A stretch of DNA of 64,000 nt, taken from positions 1 to 64,000 of the forward strand of contig NZ_FODV01000023.1 of assembly GCF_900110465.1 (NCBI RefSeq). The letters are read 5' to 3'. The position numbers were made by a program, and so were the translations under genes. The notes beneath the pieces are model-generated. The model was not told where the DNA came from, did not search any database, and saw only the letters and a list, made by a program, of their open reading frames with translations. The DNA comes from Halogranum amylolyticum. GTDB taxonomy: Archaea > Halobacteriota > Halobacteria > Halobacteriales > Haloferacaceae. The first letter of the stretch is position 1; every line of letters begins with the position of its first letter. Below are positions 1 to 7,795 of the stretch, in pieces.

Positions 1-648
1 GAGACGGAGACCGAGACCGACGACGGCGGCGGCGGTCTGTTCGGCGACGGCGGTCTGTTCGGGAGTGACGACGACAGCGACGGCGAGAACGACGGCGACG
101 ACGGAAACGCAGACGGTACTGACGACGGCGGTAGCAACACCGACGACGACAGCACCAACGGTGGTGACGGCGGCAGTACCGACGACGGATCGTCGACGGA
201 CTCGCCGACGGACTCGCCGACAGACTCGCCGACGGACTCGCCGACAGACTCGCCGACAGACTCGCCGACGGACTCGCCGACAGACTCGCCGACAGACTCG
301 CCGACGGACTCGCCGACAGAGAGTCCAACTCAGTCACCGACGCCGACGAACTCTCCGACAGACTCACCGACAGAGAGTCCAACTCAGTCACCGACGCCGA
401 CGAACTCTTCGACGCCGACCGCTACCCCGACTGAGACGGCGACGCGAACCGAGACATCGACGTCGACTCAGACGTCAACCGAAACGTCGACGTCGACCAC
501 GACCTCCACGTCGACACCGACGTCGACCGCGACCTCTACGTCGACCGAGACGCCGACGTCAGGTACAACGAATGACACGTCGACCGCAGAATCCACCACG
601 GCGACGTCGACGAGTGTGTCAGATGACACGTCTACGTCCACGGAGTGA
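1..648 (+). CDS. Asp/Thr-rich surface protein, C-terminal part (5' end outside window)
   Basis: Open from the left edge in frame 1 and ending at TGA 646-648. The visible 215 residues are low complexity: an Asp/Gly-rich stretch, then ten Thr-Asp-Ser-Pro units, then a long Thr/Ser-rich tail with TST and TET patterns. Such acidic, Thr-rich segments are typical of extracellular stalks of haloarchaeal surface proteins, where Thr can be O-glycosylated; that role is inferred. The tail shows no PGF-CTERM motif or membrane helix, so the protein may be released or held by its missing N-terminal part. The alternative +2 frame over the same DNA is Arg-rich and is a shadow. Confidence 0.75.
   Translation, partial: ETETETDDGGGGLFGDGGLFGSDDDSDGENDGDDGNADGTDDGGSNTDDDSTNGGDGGSTDDGSSTDSPTDSPTDSPTDSPTDSPTDSPTDSPTDSPTDSPTDSPTESPTQSPTPTNSPTDSPTESPTQSPTPTNSSTPTATPTETATRTETSTSTQTSTETSTSTTTSTSTPTSTATSTSTETPTSGTTNDTSTAESTTATSTSVSDDTSTSTE
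196..315 (+). repeat. Ten 12-bp tandem repeats encoding TDSP
   Basis: Ten back-to-back copies of ACRGACTCGCCG (R = G or A) lie in frame inside the surface-protein gene and encode Thr-Asp-Ser-Pro. Copies differ only at the third base of the Thr codon, which points to recent expansion by slippage or recombination. Confidence 0.9.
316..408 (+). repeat. 39-bp direct repeat within the surface-protein gene
   Basis: The 39 bases at 316-354 recur without change at 370-408, separated by a 15-bp spacer, and encode TESPTQSPTPTNS twice. The repeat directly follows the 12-bp tandem repeats and shows the same expansion process at a larger unit size. Confidence 0.85.
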
Positions 649-834
649 TTCGTTCACACGACGTGTGTGACCACGTCTCAGAACATTTCACTTATCTTGT
701 GAATCTGGCCGTCACGAACGGTGTACGACCTGTTTAAACAGTTCGAAACCGATTTCGTCGGACGCGCGTCGGACGCTCAGACGCCAGAAATCAGCCGTTG
801 CAACTGTGTGCAACAGTCGGGAGTGTCGGTCCGG

Positions 835-842
835 TTTATTAT
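835..842 (+). promoter_or_regulatory. TATA-like box of the first DUF7344 gene
   Basis: TTTATTAT lies 27-34 nt upstream of the ATG at 869. This is the haloarchaeal TATA-to-start distance and predicts a leaderless transcript beginning at or next to the start codon. Confidence 0.5.
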
Positions 843-868
843 CAATCCGTTATTCCGCTTGACCAGCG

Positions 869-1498
869 ATGAACGCAACGCAGTCGACCCGTGCATCCCC
901 CACGTCCGCCGAGGCAAGCGGCGACGTGGCGCAGTTCGAACCGCTCTCGAAGGACAAACTGTTCCACATCCTACAGAACCAGCGGCGACGATACGCCCTC
1001 CGGTACTTGCAAGGGACCGAGGGCGTCGTGGACATGCGCGACGTCGCCGAGCAGGTCGCCGCGTGGGAGCACGACACGACCGTCCAGCAACTCACGTCAA
1101 ACCAGCGTCAGCGAGCGTACATCTCGCTCTACCAGTGTCACCTGCCGAAGCTCGACGACGAGGGGATCATCGAGTACAACCAGCAGCGTGGCTTCGTCGA
1201 GCGGACGCCGTTGGCGAACCAGCTCGATCCGTACCTCGACACCCACGACTTGACAGAGGAGGAGGAGTCGGAGGCCGACGACGAGTCGACGCCGGCACGG
1301 GAGGGCCGGCAGTCTGGCGCCTCGGAGTGGATGGCGATCGGCGGCGTCGCGGTCGCGGCGCTGCTGTCGGCGCTCACCGCACTCGACGTGTCGGTGTTCG
1401 CCGGCATCCCGGACCTCGCGGTGGCTGGCGTGGTTCTGTGTCTCTGTTCGTTCCTGACACTCAGACTTCCCCGTTCGCTGTCACAGTCAGTTCGGTAA
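869..1498 (+). CDS. DUF7344-type winged-helix protein with C-terminal membrane helices (paralog 1)
   Basis: A 209-residue protein. Residues about 25-120 form a helix-turn-helix-like domain with the signature LSKDKLFHILQNQRRR, then MRDVAEQVAAWEHDT and YQCHLPKLDDEGIIEYN, as in the DUF7344 family confined to haloarchaea. Two hydrophobic segments at about 150-195 suggest that it is tethered to the membrane. Targets are unknown. Paralogs lie at 10646-11275 and 52793-53212. The ATG at 869 is chosen because the domain follows in frame and a TATA-like box sits 27-34 nt upstream. Confidence 0.85.
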   Translation: MNATQSTRASPTSAEASGDVAQFEPLSKDKLFHILQNQRRRYALRYLQGTEGVVDMRDVAEQVAAWEHDTTVQQLTSNQRQRAYISLYQCHLPKLDDEGIIEYNQQRGFVERTPLANQLDPYLDTHDLTEEEESEADDESTPAREGRQSGASEWMAIGGVAVAALLSALTALDVSVFAGIPDLAVAGVVLCLCSFLTLRLPRSLSQSVR

Positions 1499-1631
1499 CG
1501 ATATCGGCGTCACGCTCCCCGATTTAGTAGGTTCGCGCACGATCCGCTGGTCATAACCGTGAACTCTACGTGTGAGGACATAATTCTGTGAACACGAAGA
1601 GCGGACAAGCCGTTCCGTCCCGACCCGACCC

Positions 1632-3176
1632 ATGCACATCCGTACACGCGCCGCGGTACTCGCCGCGTTAGTCCTCATTGTCAGCCTCGTTGCGGCCCCC
1701 GTCGCTGCCGCCACCGCCCAACTCGGCGCGGTCACCGTCGAGGGCGACGCCGTCGTCCAGACGGACGCAAACGAGACGTATCTCTGGCAGTCCGAACCGT
1801 TCTCGGTCAACACGTCGTTCGCCACCGACACCGACGGTGTCTATCAGTTCTGTCTCGAGGCACAGAGCGAAAACGGATCGGAGCGGCTCTCGTGTCAGTC
1901 CCAGTCGGTCGAGGAGGGAACGACCACGTCGGTGTCGTTCACGGTCCAGAACGTTTCCGACACCGAACTCGCCGGAGAGACGCAACTGAACGTCTCTGCA
2001 TCCGAGTCGTTCAACAGCAGCAGCGCGACGGTCAACCGTTCGGTCTCCGTCTACGTCATCACGAAAGACGGCGACTTCGACGACGACGGTCTGGAGAATC
2101 GGGTGGAGGTTCGATACGGGTCCGAGATGAACGGAACCGACACCGACGGCGACGGCCTACAAGACGGTCCCGAGATACGAGAGTACGAAACCGACCCGAC
2201 CGACAACGACAGCGACGGTGACGGTCTTCTGGACAGCCGAGAGCTACAGATCGGGACCGACCCGACGAACCCGGACACGGACGGCGATGGACTCACCGAC
2301 GGAGAGGAGATAAACGAATTCGAAACCGACCCGAAGGAGACCGACACGGACGGTGACGGTCTTCCCGACGGCAAGGAGGTGCAACAGCACGGAACCGATC
2401 CGACCGACCCGGACACGGACGGCGACGGCCTCCGCGACGACCGCGAGGTAGTGCAGGGGACGGTCCCCAACGACGAGGCCGACAGCGACGAAGACGGTCT
2501 CGACGACACCGAGGAAGTCAAACACGGGACGAACGCCTCGAAGGCCGACACCGACGGCGACTTTCTCTCTGACTCCACGGAGGTCCGTCTCGGCACCGAC
2601 CCGACCGACCCGACCACGCCCCTCGTACTCCTCGCCGGGCTCGGCTTCCTCGTCGTCGGGCTCGTGGGGTTCCTCCGCGTGTTCGGTCCCGACGACGTCC
2701 GCACCTGGGTCGCCGAGCGCGACGTCGTCTCCCGCGTGGCGACCCTGAGTGCCACCGACGCGGCTACCAACGGTTCGGACGTCTCGACGAGCGACGGGTC
2801 GTCGACGACCTCGACGTCTCCTGCGTCCGTCGGCTCCGCCGAATCTACCACCTCCACCGCCCCCGCTGCCGGCGACGGCTCGATGGAAACGACCGACGCG
2901 GAGGCGGCGGACGACGAACTCCCGTTCGACCTCTCGGACCCGCTCACCGACGAGGACGAGGTGTTGAAACTGCTCTACGAGGCCGACGGTCGACTCCGGC
3001 AGAGCGAGATCAACAACTCGACGGAGTGGTCGAAGTCGAAGGTCAGTCGGTTGCTCTCCAGGATGGAAGACGAGGGGAAGATCCGAAAGATCACCATCGG
3101 CCGCGAGAACCTCGTGACGCTGGCCGACCGCGTGCCGCAGAGCGCCGAGTCGCCGTTCGACGAGGACGACTCGTAG
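1632..3176 (+). CDS. Membrane-spanning protein: outside TSP3-like Ca-binding repeats, inside winged helix
   Basis: A 514-residue protein with four visible parts. Residues 1-28 are a Sec-type signal peptide. An extracellular domain follows to about 140. Residues 147-328 hold about eight DxDGDGLxD repeats, the thrombospondin type 3-like calcium-binding pattern. One hydrophobic helix lies at about 331-350. After a Ser/Thr-rich linker, a winged helix at about 440-500 (LRQSEINNSTEWSKSKVSRLL) resembles haloarchaeal MarR/DUF7343-like regulators. The layout suggests a one-component membrane sensor, possibly reading divalent cations or the state of the S-layer, but this is inference. Its 3' end lies about 130 bp from the converging orc pseudogene. 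Confidence 0.85.
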   Translation: MHIRTRAAVLAALVLIVSLVAAPVAAATAQLGAVTVEGDAVVQTDANETYLWQSEPFSVNTSFATDTDGVYQFCLEAQSENGSERLSCQSQSVEEGTTTSVSFTVQNVSDTELAGETQLNVSASESFNSSSATVNRSVSVYVITKDGDFDDDGLENRVEVRYGSEMNGTDTDGDGLQDGPEIREYETDPTDNDSDGDGLLDSRELQIGTDPTNPDTDGDGLTDGEEINEFETDPKETDTDGDGLPDGKEVQQHGTDPTDPDTDGDGLRDDREVVQGTVPNDEADSDEDGLDDTEEVKHGTNASKADTDGDFLSDSTEVRLGTDPTDPTTPLVLLAGLGFLVVGLVGFLRVFGPDDVRTWVAERDVVSRVATLSATDAATNGSDVSTSDGSSTTSTSPASVGSAESTTSTAPAAGDGSMETTDAEAADDELPFDLSDPLTDEDEVLKLLYEADGRLRQSEINNSTEWSKSKVSRLLSRMEDEGKIRKITIGRENLVTLADRVPQSAESPFDEDDS

Positions 3177-3309
3177 TCGGATCCGCGTCTCTGTCGGAGC
3201 AGGTCTCGACGTGACTGTCGAGCACTCCGAATTGTCGACACTCTCGATTCTGTCTCGTGGGAGTGTATCGAGCGGTCCGACACCCTCTCCCCGGATTTCA
3301 GATGAATTC

Positions 3310-4128
3310 GCACAGTGGAGAACTCGAATAGCTCCTGCTCGGCGCTCTGGTCGCGGGCGACGTCACCGGCTTTCAGTAGGAGGTCGAGGGATTTTCGGGC
3401 ATCACCGCTTTCGCGAGCGCCGTAGGCAGCGCACAGTCTGATGACAGCGTCGCTGACGGTGTCGGGTTTGAATGCAACGTTGCGGCGCTGACTCAATACT
3501 TCTTGTAGTTCTTGGGCGTTGTACGTAGAAAATGAGATGCTGCGTTCACAGAGGCTGGAGCGAACTTTGGGCGAGAGGCGTTTGCGGTAGGAGAGATCGT
3601 TCGAGATGCCGATGACGGTAACCCGGCTTTTTCCAAATGTTGGTTCTCCCGAGCACGAGAGAGCTGATAAAGAATTGAACCGTCTTCGAGATGGTCGACT
3701 TCGTCGAGGACGACGAGGACGATTCCGTTCAGTTGATCGAACTCGTTCCACATCAGGTGGTATACTTGTGAACGAGAGTAGCCGGATTCGCTGATCTGGT
3801 CTTCGATGGGGCGAAGACGGTTGACGAGATTGACCGCTACCTGATACGAAGAGTCTGTACCGTCACAGTTGACGAGTTGAGAGTTCACGCGGAGATCGTC
3901 ATACTGTTCGGCGTCACTTTGCAGCCTGTTGAGCAGAAAACGAGTGGCGGCGGTTTTGCCGACGCCAGCCTTACCGTAGAGGAAGATATTGTTCGGTTGC
4001 TCCCCAGAGATGGCGGGTTGGAGTGCAGAGTGGTACTGTTGAAGCTCGTCGTCGCGACCGACGAGGGTTTCCGGGGTGTAGTCGTCGAGGAGAGCGTCGC
4101 GGTTGCGGTAGATTGAGTCGTCCCGCAC
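3310..4128 (-). pseudogene. Orc1/Cdc6 origin-binding AAA+ gene, frameshifted and lacking its winged helix
   Basis: The first part (4128 to about 3633) begins MRDDSIYRNRDALLDDYTPE, the usual Orc1/Cdc6 N-terminus, and carries Walker A GKAGVGKT and Walker B VLVVLDEVD. At 3628-3632 five A on the coding strand should be six; restoring one base continues as KSRVTVIGISNDLSY (sensor 1), LSPKVRSSLCERSISFSTYN and SGDARKSLDLLLKAGDVARDQ (sensor 2). Homology then stops near 3315, and the C-terminal winged-helix domain that binds ORB sites is absent in all three frames down to the next gene. The single-base shift could be a sequencing error, but the missing domain is a real truncation. Confidence 0.8.
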
Positions 4129-4192
4129 GAAGTCGAGATTAGCTATTGTTCGGCGTCTCTCAGTCGGGTAGCATAAGTCTGGGAAACCGACT

Positions 4193-4555
4193 GTTCCAGT
4201 GCCTCCAATGTCTGGGGTCCTTTATAATAGACTCTCACCCCAGAGTTCCAGTGTCTTTGGACAAAAGTGTGTAACGATACCCGACGGAGAATCGGATTGA
4301 GACTTAAAATAGAGTGAAAAGATGATGAGAACCCAGACGATATTACGGAGAGTCAAACTGCAGTAGGGTGGTATACTGCTGTCTTTCGAATCAGTACAAT
4401 TTCCTATACCAATACTATTCTAATGTAGATTCTAGAGAGAAGAGAATAACTGGATGTGTTCGAGGCGAAGCACTGGAAATGTGGGGTGGGAGTGTAGCCA
4501 AAAAGAATATATTGGGAAAAGGACACTGGCGGCACTGGAAGTGGTGGTGGGTGGT
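4193..4555. other. AT-rich stretch with ORB-like repeats upstream of orc1/cdc6; candidate degenerate origin
   Basis: Four elements resemble the haloarchaeal origin recognition box (a TTCCA/TGGAA core followed by a GGGGT string). On the minus strand 4254-4236 reads ACACTGGAACTCTGGGGTG. On the plus strand 4470-4488 reads GCACTGGAAATGTGGGGTG. A weaker plus-strand copy at 4193-4219 has GTTCCAGTG then TCTGGGGTC. The weakest, at 4532-4552, has GCACTGGAA and a degraded G-string. The first two flank an AT-rich TTTATAATAG with their G-strings pointing inward. Location next to orc1/cdc6 is the normal haloarchaeal origin layout. The interval 4129-4670 holds no convincing gene. Confidence 0.5.
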
Positions 4556-4670
4556 TCTGTAGTATCTGTATGAGGCTTAGTAAACACGTGCTCTTCGGTG
4601 TTCTATATCCATCACGCCTCCTGCTGACAACCTCCGAGAACGTCGTCGGACACCGCAAAACTCTCACCGA

Positions 4671-6011
4671 CTACCGAAACTGCCCGAGCACCGCCTTCAC
4701 CGTCCGCTGTCTCGACGACGGCAGGTCGTACAGCTGTTGGTCCTCGGTCCAGGCGAACAGCTCGCGGACGTCGCGACGGATCTCCGGCGTCCGGCGGTCC
4801 CGGACGTCGCCGGTCTGCACGGCGAGCGCCGTCTCGATGGCGTCGCGGTGGGACTCGTTGCGGACGACGTTCAGGAGCGTCAGCAGTTCGGTCCGTCGCT
4901 CCTCGGCGCCCCACACGTCGTCGCCGAGCGCCGCCTTCGGGTCCTTGAGCAGTTGGAGCGGCCCGGAGGCGGTGCCGGCACGGAGCCAGTTGCTGTACCG
5001 CTGTTCGAACAGGCGGACGGCGATCTCCTGCCAGTAGGCGTGTAGGCGTTCGCGGTCGGCCGTGATCTCCGAGACGCGGTGCAGGTAATCGAGATGATCG
5101 TCGACGTCGCGGTCGCGACCCATCACGTCGACGACGCCGTCGACCAGTTCCGTCGGGAGCAGATCGACGCCGGTGATCGTGTCGCCGCGGAGCGTCAGTT
5201 CGACGCAGAGTCCCCACTTCGTGTTCGGGCGGTTCGACTGGTCGAACAGGAAGTTGCCGAGACTGTAGTAGACGGGGCTGCCGTCGTACTCCTCCCACCC
5301 CTGTGCGACGTGGGGGTGGTGGCCGACGACGGCGTCCGCGCCGGCGTCGACGAACCCACGGAGCTGCGCCTGTCGCTGCTGAGGCGGCAGCGGGGTGAAC
5401 TCCACGCCGCCGTGGGCGACGACGACCACGACGTCGGTGTCGGCGTTCGCCTCGGCGATCCGACGCTCGGTGCTGCGGTGGGAGGCCCACGCCGTCCCCG
5501 GCGTGTCGCGTTCGGCGACGCCGAACTCCCGTTCGCAGACGTTCACCACTGCGACGGAGGTGTTTTCGAGAGAGAGTTCGAGCGGGTCGAGCGCTGCCTG
5601 CTGGCTCTCGCCCGCGCCGACGGTCTGCAGACCGGCGTCGTTACAGGCGTCCAGCGTCGCGGTCAACCCGCCCTCGCCGTGGTCCATGATGTGGTTGTTG
5701 GCGAGACAGGCGACGTCGAAGCCTGTATCGGCGAGGAGCTGTGGTGCGGCCGGGTCCGACGCCTTCGCCGGTCCCGACTTCGCGATCGGGTCGCCGTCGC
5801 CGGGGATCGGTGCCTCCAGATTGACGAGCGCGTGGTCGGCCGCCGCGATGCGCTCGCGGAGGTCGTCGCCGATGGGGTCGTCGGCGAGGTTGTCCCGGTA
5901 GATACAGTCGCCGGCGAAGAACAGTCGGCGCTCGGGCGAGTCGTCGATGCTGTCACCGTCGTCGAGGTCGACGTCGACGAGGTTGAGTCGGTCTGCTGGT
6001 GTGGTTGTCAT
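4671..6011 (-). CDS. CapA-family (PgsA-like) metallophosphoesterase-fold protein
   Basis: A 446-residue protein with the CapA/PgsA motifs in order: LFFAGDCIYRDN near residue 30, LVNLEAPIP near 83, CLANNHIMDHG near 118, VAHGGVEFTP near 210, GHHPHVAQGWEEY near 240 and YSLGNFLF near 260. The family has a calcineurin-like metal-binding fold and is linked to capsule or poly-gamma-glutamate production; its catalytic role is not settled. There is no signal peptide, unlike many bacterial CapA proteins, so a cytoplasmic place is likely. It is the last gene of an operon with the asparagine-synthase-like gene and glmS (59-nt and 18-nt gaps). Confidence 0.85.
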   Translation of the reverse strand: MTTTPADRLNLVDVDLDDGDSIDDSPERRLFFAGDCIYRDNLADDPIGDDLRERIAAADHALVNLEAPIPGDGDPIAKSGPAKASDPAAPQLLADTGFDVACLANNHIMDHGEGGLTATLDACNDAGLQTVGAGESQQAALDPLELSLENTSVAVVNVCEREFGVAERDTPGTAWASHRSTERRIAEANADTDVVVVVAHGGVEFTPLPPQQRQAQLRGFVDAGADAVVGHHPHVAQGWEEYDGSPVYYSLGNFLFDQSNRPNTKWGLCVELTLRGDTITGVDLLPTELVDGVVDVMGRDRDVDDHLDYLHRVSEITADRERLHAYWQEIAVRLFEQRYSNWLRAGTASGPLQLLKDPKAALGDDVWGAEERRTELLTLLNVVRNESHRDAIETALAVQTGDVRDRRTPEIRRDVRELFAWTEDQQLYDLPSSRQRTVKAVLGQFR

Positions 6012-6070
6012 GGAGTCGAGTCAGAAGTGAGTCGTAGTGGTGCGTTCGGGGACGGGAAGTCGAATCTGTC

Positions 6071-7777
6071 TCACGTCGAGGTGGACGGTGGGCGCAGTAG
6101 TTGGTCCGGTGTGCAGCGCGACTCGCCCGTCGCGAACTCGATCCACGTCGTCAGATCGTTCATCCGGAGCTTCACTCGCGGCGGCAGGCTGTGGACCTCC
6201 TCGTAGCCGGGGAACAGTTTCTGATCGAGGTTGTTCCGCTCGTAGAGCTCCTTGCGGTCCGGCCACGGGTTCTCGAAGGACCGGACGACGGGGAGTTTCT
6301 CGCGGAGGAACTTCTCGATCTGGTTCATCCGGAACGAGTGGTGCGGTCTGTCCGGCGGCTGGTGGCGCAGGATGTCGGGGTCGAGCCGCCGGAGCGCCTG
6401 CAGGAACGTCTCGGTGTTGCGGCGTTCCGGCGGCGTCTTCAGGTGCCAGTCGAGCAGTTCGCGGTCGACGGCGACGAAGCTCTCGACGTAGTGGTCCGCG
6501 AGGTGGCCGCGGAACGGAAGCGTCGGCTTCTGTTTGACGCCGAGCAGATCCATCGCGTTGTGCGGGTCGTCCGCGCGGTCGAAACACGCCTCGTAGCGGG
6601 GTTCGATGACGTTGCGGGCGAACTCGTCCGCCGAGCGACTGTCGAGCCCCCCGCAGTCGGGGAGCGTGTCGTCGCCGAGAAATCCCAGTTTCTCGGCGAA
6701 GTGCTGTGAGACGTCCGGTTCCGGTTCCAACCCCTGCAGCGGGAAGGTACGGTCGAACAGTTCGAGTCCCTTGCCCGGGAGGAAGAACCCCCGGAACAGC
6801 GTGTCGAACAGCATCCCGTGGTAGATGGTGTCGACCTCGATCTCGTCGTTGTTGCCGCGGTGGTGGATGTGCAGCGACTCGCGGATCCCCTGTGAGTACT
6901 GGATGACCTCCGGGCGGACGTCGAGATATCGCTCGGTCACCTCCAGCGTCTCGTGGTCGATACCGTACTGTTCGGCGAGTCGCTCCGCGACCGTCACCTC
7001 GTCGGAGTCGGGCGTCCCGAGCGTGTAACCGACGTCGAGATTCGGGTGCTGCGAGAGGATCGCACGCGAGTCGTAGCCGGCGCTGAGGAGCATCCCCTTC
7101 CGTCCGGGTAGGTCGATCCGTCGCTGGATGGCCCGCTCCAGTCGCTCGGCCAACTCCGCCGCGTAGTCGAACGTCTCCGGGGGCTGTGGGTCGTAGACGA
7201 ACCGCGACAGCTCGCCCGTCGCCTCGGGGGTGAGATAGCCGTCGAACGGCACTCGGTGAAGTTCGTCGAACACCGTCGCCTCGTCGAAGGCGACCCCGAA
7301 GTGAGTCACCTCGGTGAGTGCCTGTCTGTCGAGCGACGCGTTCGGCACCGCCTGTGCGACGTTCGCCGCGTCGGTCCCGAACACACGAACCCCCGGTGCG
7401 TCGGTGAAGTAACACTCCCACGAGCGGATCGCGTCGGTGACGAGTTGGGCGTCGCCGCCGTGTTCCACGTAGGCGAGATACGAACCGTTCAGGACGTCGA
7501 ACGCGTCGTCGCCGACTTCGGCGTAGCGTGCCAACAGCTCCTTGGCCGGCGAGACGCCGGTCTCCGAGACGACCTCGCCCCAGATGACGCAGGTCCCCGC
7601 CTCGCCGTCGTGCGCGACGGTTCGACCTGGGAGTCCGTAGCCCAGATCGCGGACACCGATGGTCACCTGCTCGGTCTCGACGACCGCGTTGAAGCGTGCC
7701 GGGTTACAGAAGCGCTCGAAGTCGGCTCGCTCTCCGAAGACGCCGAACAGTTCGTTCTGCATCGTCGATGATGTCAC
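6071..7777 (-). CDS. Asparagine-synthase-like protein (degenerate glutaminase domain)
   Basis: A 568-residue protein. Residues 1-200 resemble the Ntn-type glutamine amidotransferase domain (NGSYLAYV, GTDAANVAQAV) but lack the N-terminal Met-Cys nucleophile, so glutamine hydrolysis is unlikely. Residues from about 205 form the asparagine-synthase PP-loop ATPase, with LLSAGYDSRAIL at 231-241 in place of the usual SGGxDS. Such proteins in glycan loci may amidate uronic acids or adenylate another carboxylate; the substrate here is unknown. It sits between glmS and the CapA-like gene in one operon. An alternative start is M6 at 7762. Confidence 0.8.
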   Translation of the reverse strand: MTSSTMQNELFGVFGERADFERFCNPARFNAVVETEQVTIGVRDLGYGLPGRTVAHDGEAGTCVIWGEVVSETGVSPAKELLARYAEVGDDAFDVLNGSYLAYVEHGGDAQLVTDAIRSWECYFTDAPGVRVFGTDAANVAQAVPNASLDRQALTEVTHFGVAFDEATVFDELHRVPFDGYLTPEATGELSRFVYDPQPPETFDYAAELAERLERAIQRRIDLPGRKGMLLSAGYDSRAILSQHPNLDVGYTLGTPDSDEVTVAERLAEQYGIDHETLEVTERYLDVRPEVIQYSQGIRESLHIHHRGNNDEIEVDTIYHGMLFDTLFRGFFLPGKGLELFDRTFPLQGLEPEPDVSQHFAEKLGFLGDDTLPDCGGLDSRSADEFARNVIEPRYEACFDRADDPHNAMDLLGVKQKPTLPFRGHLADHYVESFVAVDRELLDWHLKTPPERRNTETFLQALRRLDPDILRHQPPDRPHHSFRMNQIEKFLREKLPVVRSFENPWPDRKELYERNNLDQKLFPGYEEVHSLPPRVKLRMNDLTTWIEFATGESRCTPDQLLRPPSTST

Positions 7778-7795
7778 GAGAGGTGTGTCGATGCG

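Noticed and set aside
196..315. CRISPR-like tandem repeat
   Set aside because: Units are 12 bp, in frame, without spacers; they encode TDSP in a surface protein.
65..670. Arg-rich 201-residue frame over the start of the window
   Set aside because: The +1 frame gives an acidic Thr/Asp-rich surface protein with a clear repeat; the Arg-rich frame is its shadow.
721..1527. 268-residue frame overlapping the first DUF7344 gene
   Set aside because: Arg/Gly-rich, no motif, and shifted relative to the recognised DUF7344 frame.
2051..2947. Antisense Ser/Pro-rich 298-residue frame
   Set aside because: It is the complement of the Asp-rich calcium-type repeats; Ser/Pro-rich antisense of GAC/GAC-GGT codons is expected.
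5079..6206. 375-residue plus-strand frame across the CapA-like gene
   Set aside because: Val/Asp/Arg-rich antisense shadow; the minus strand carries all CapA motifs.
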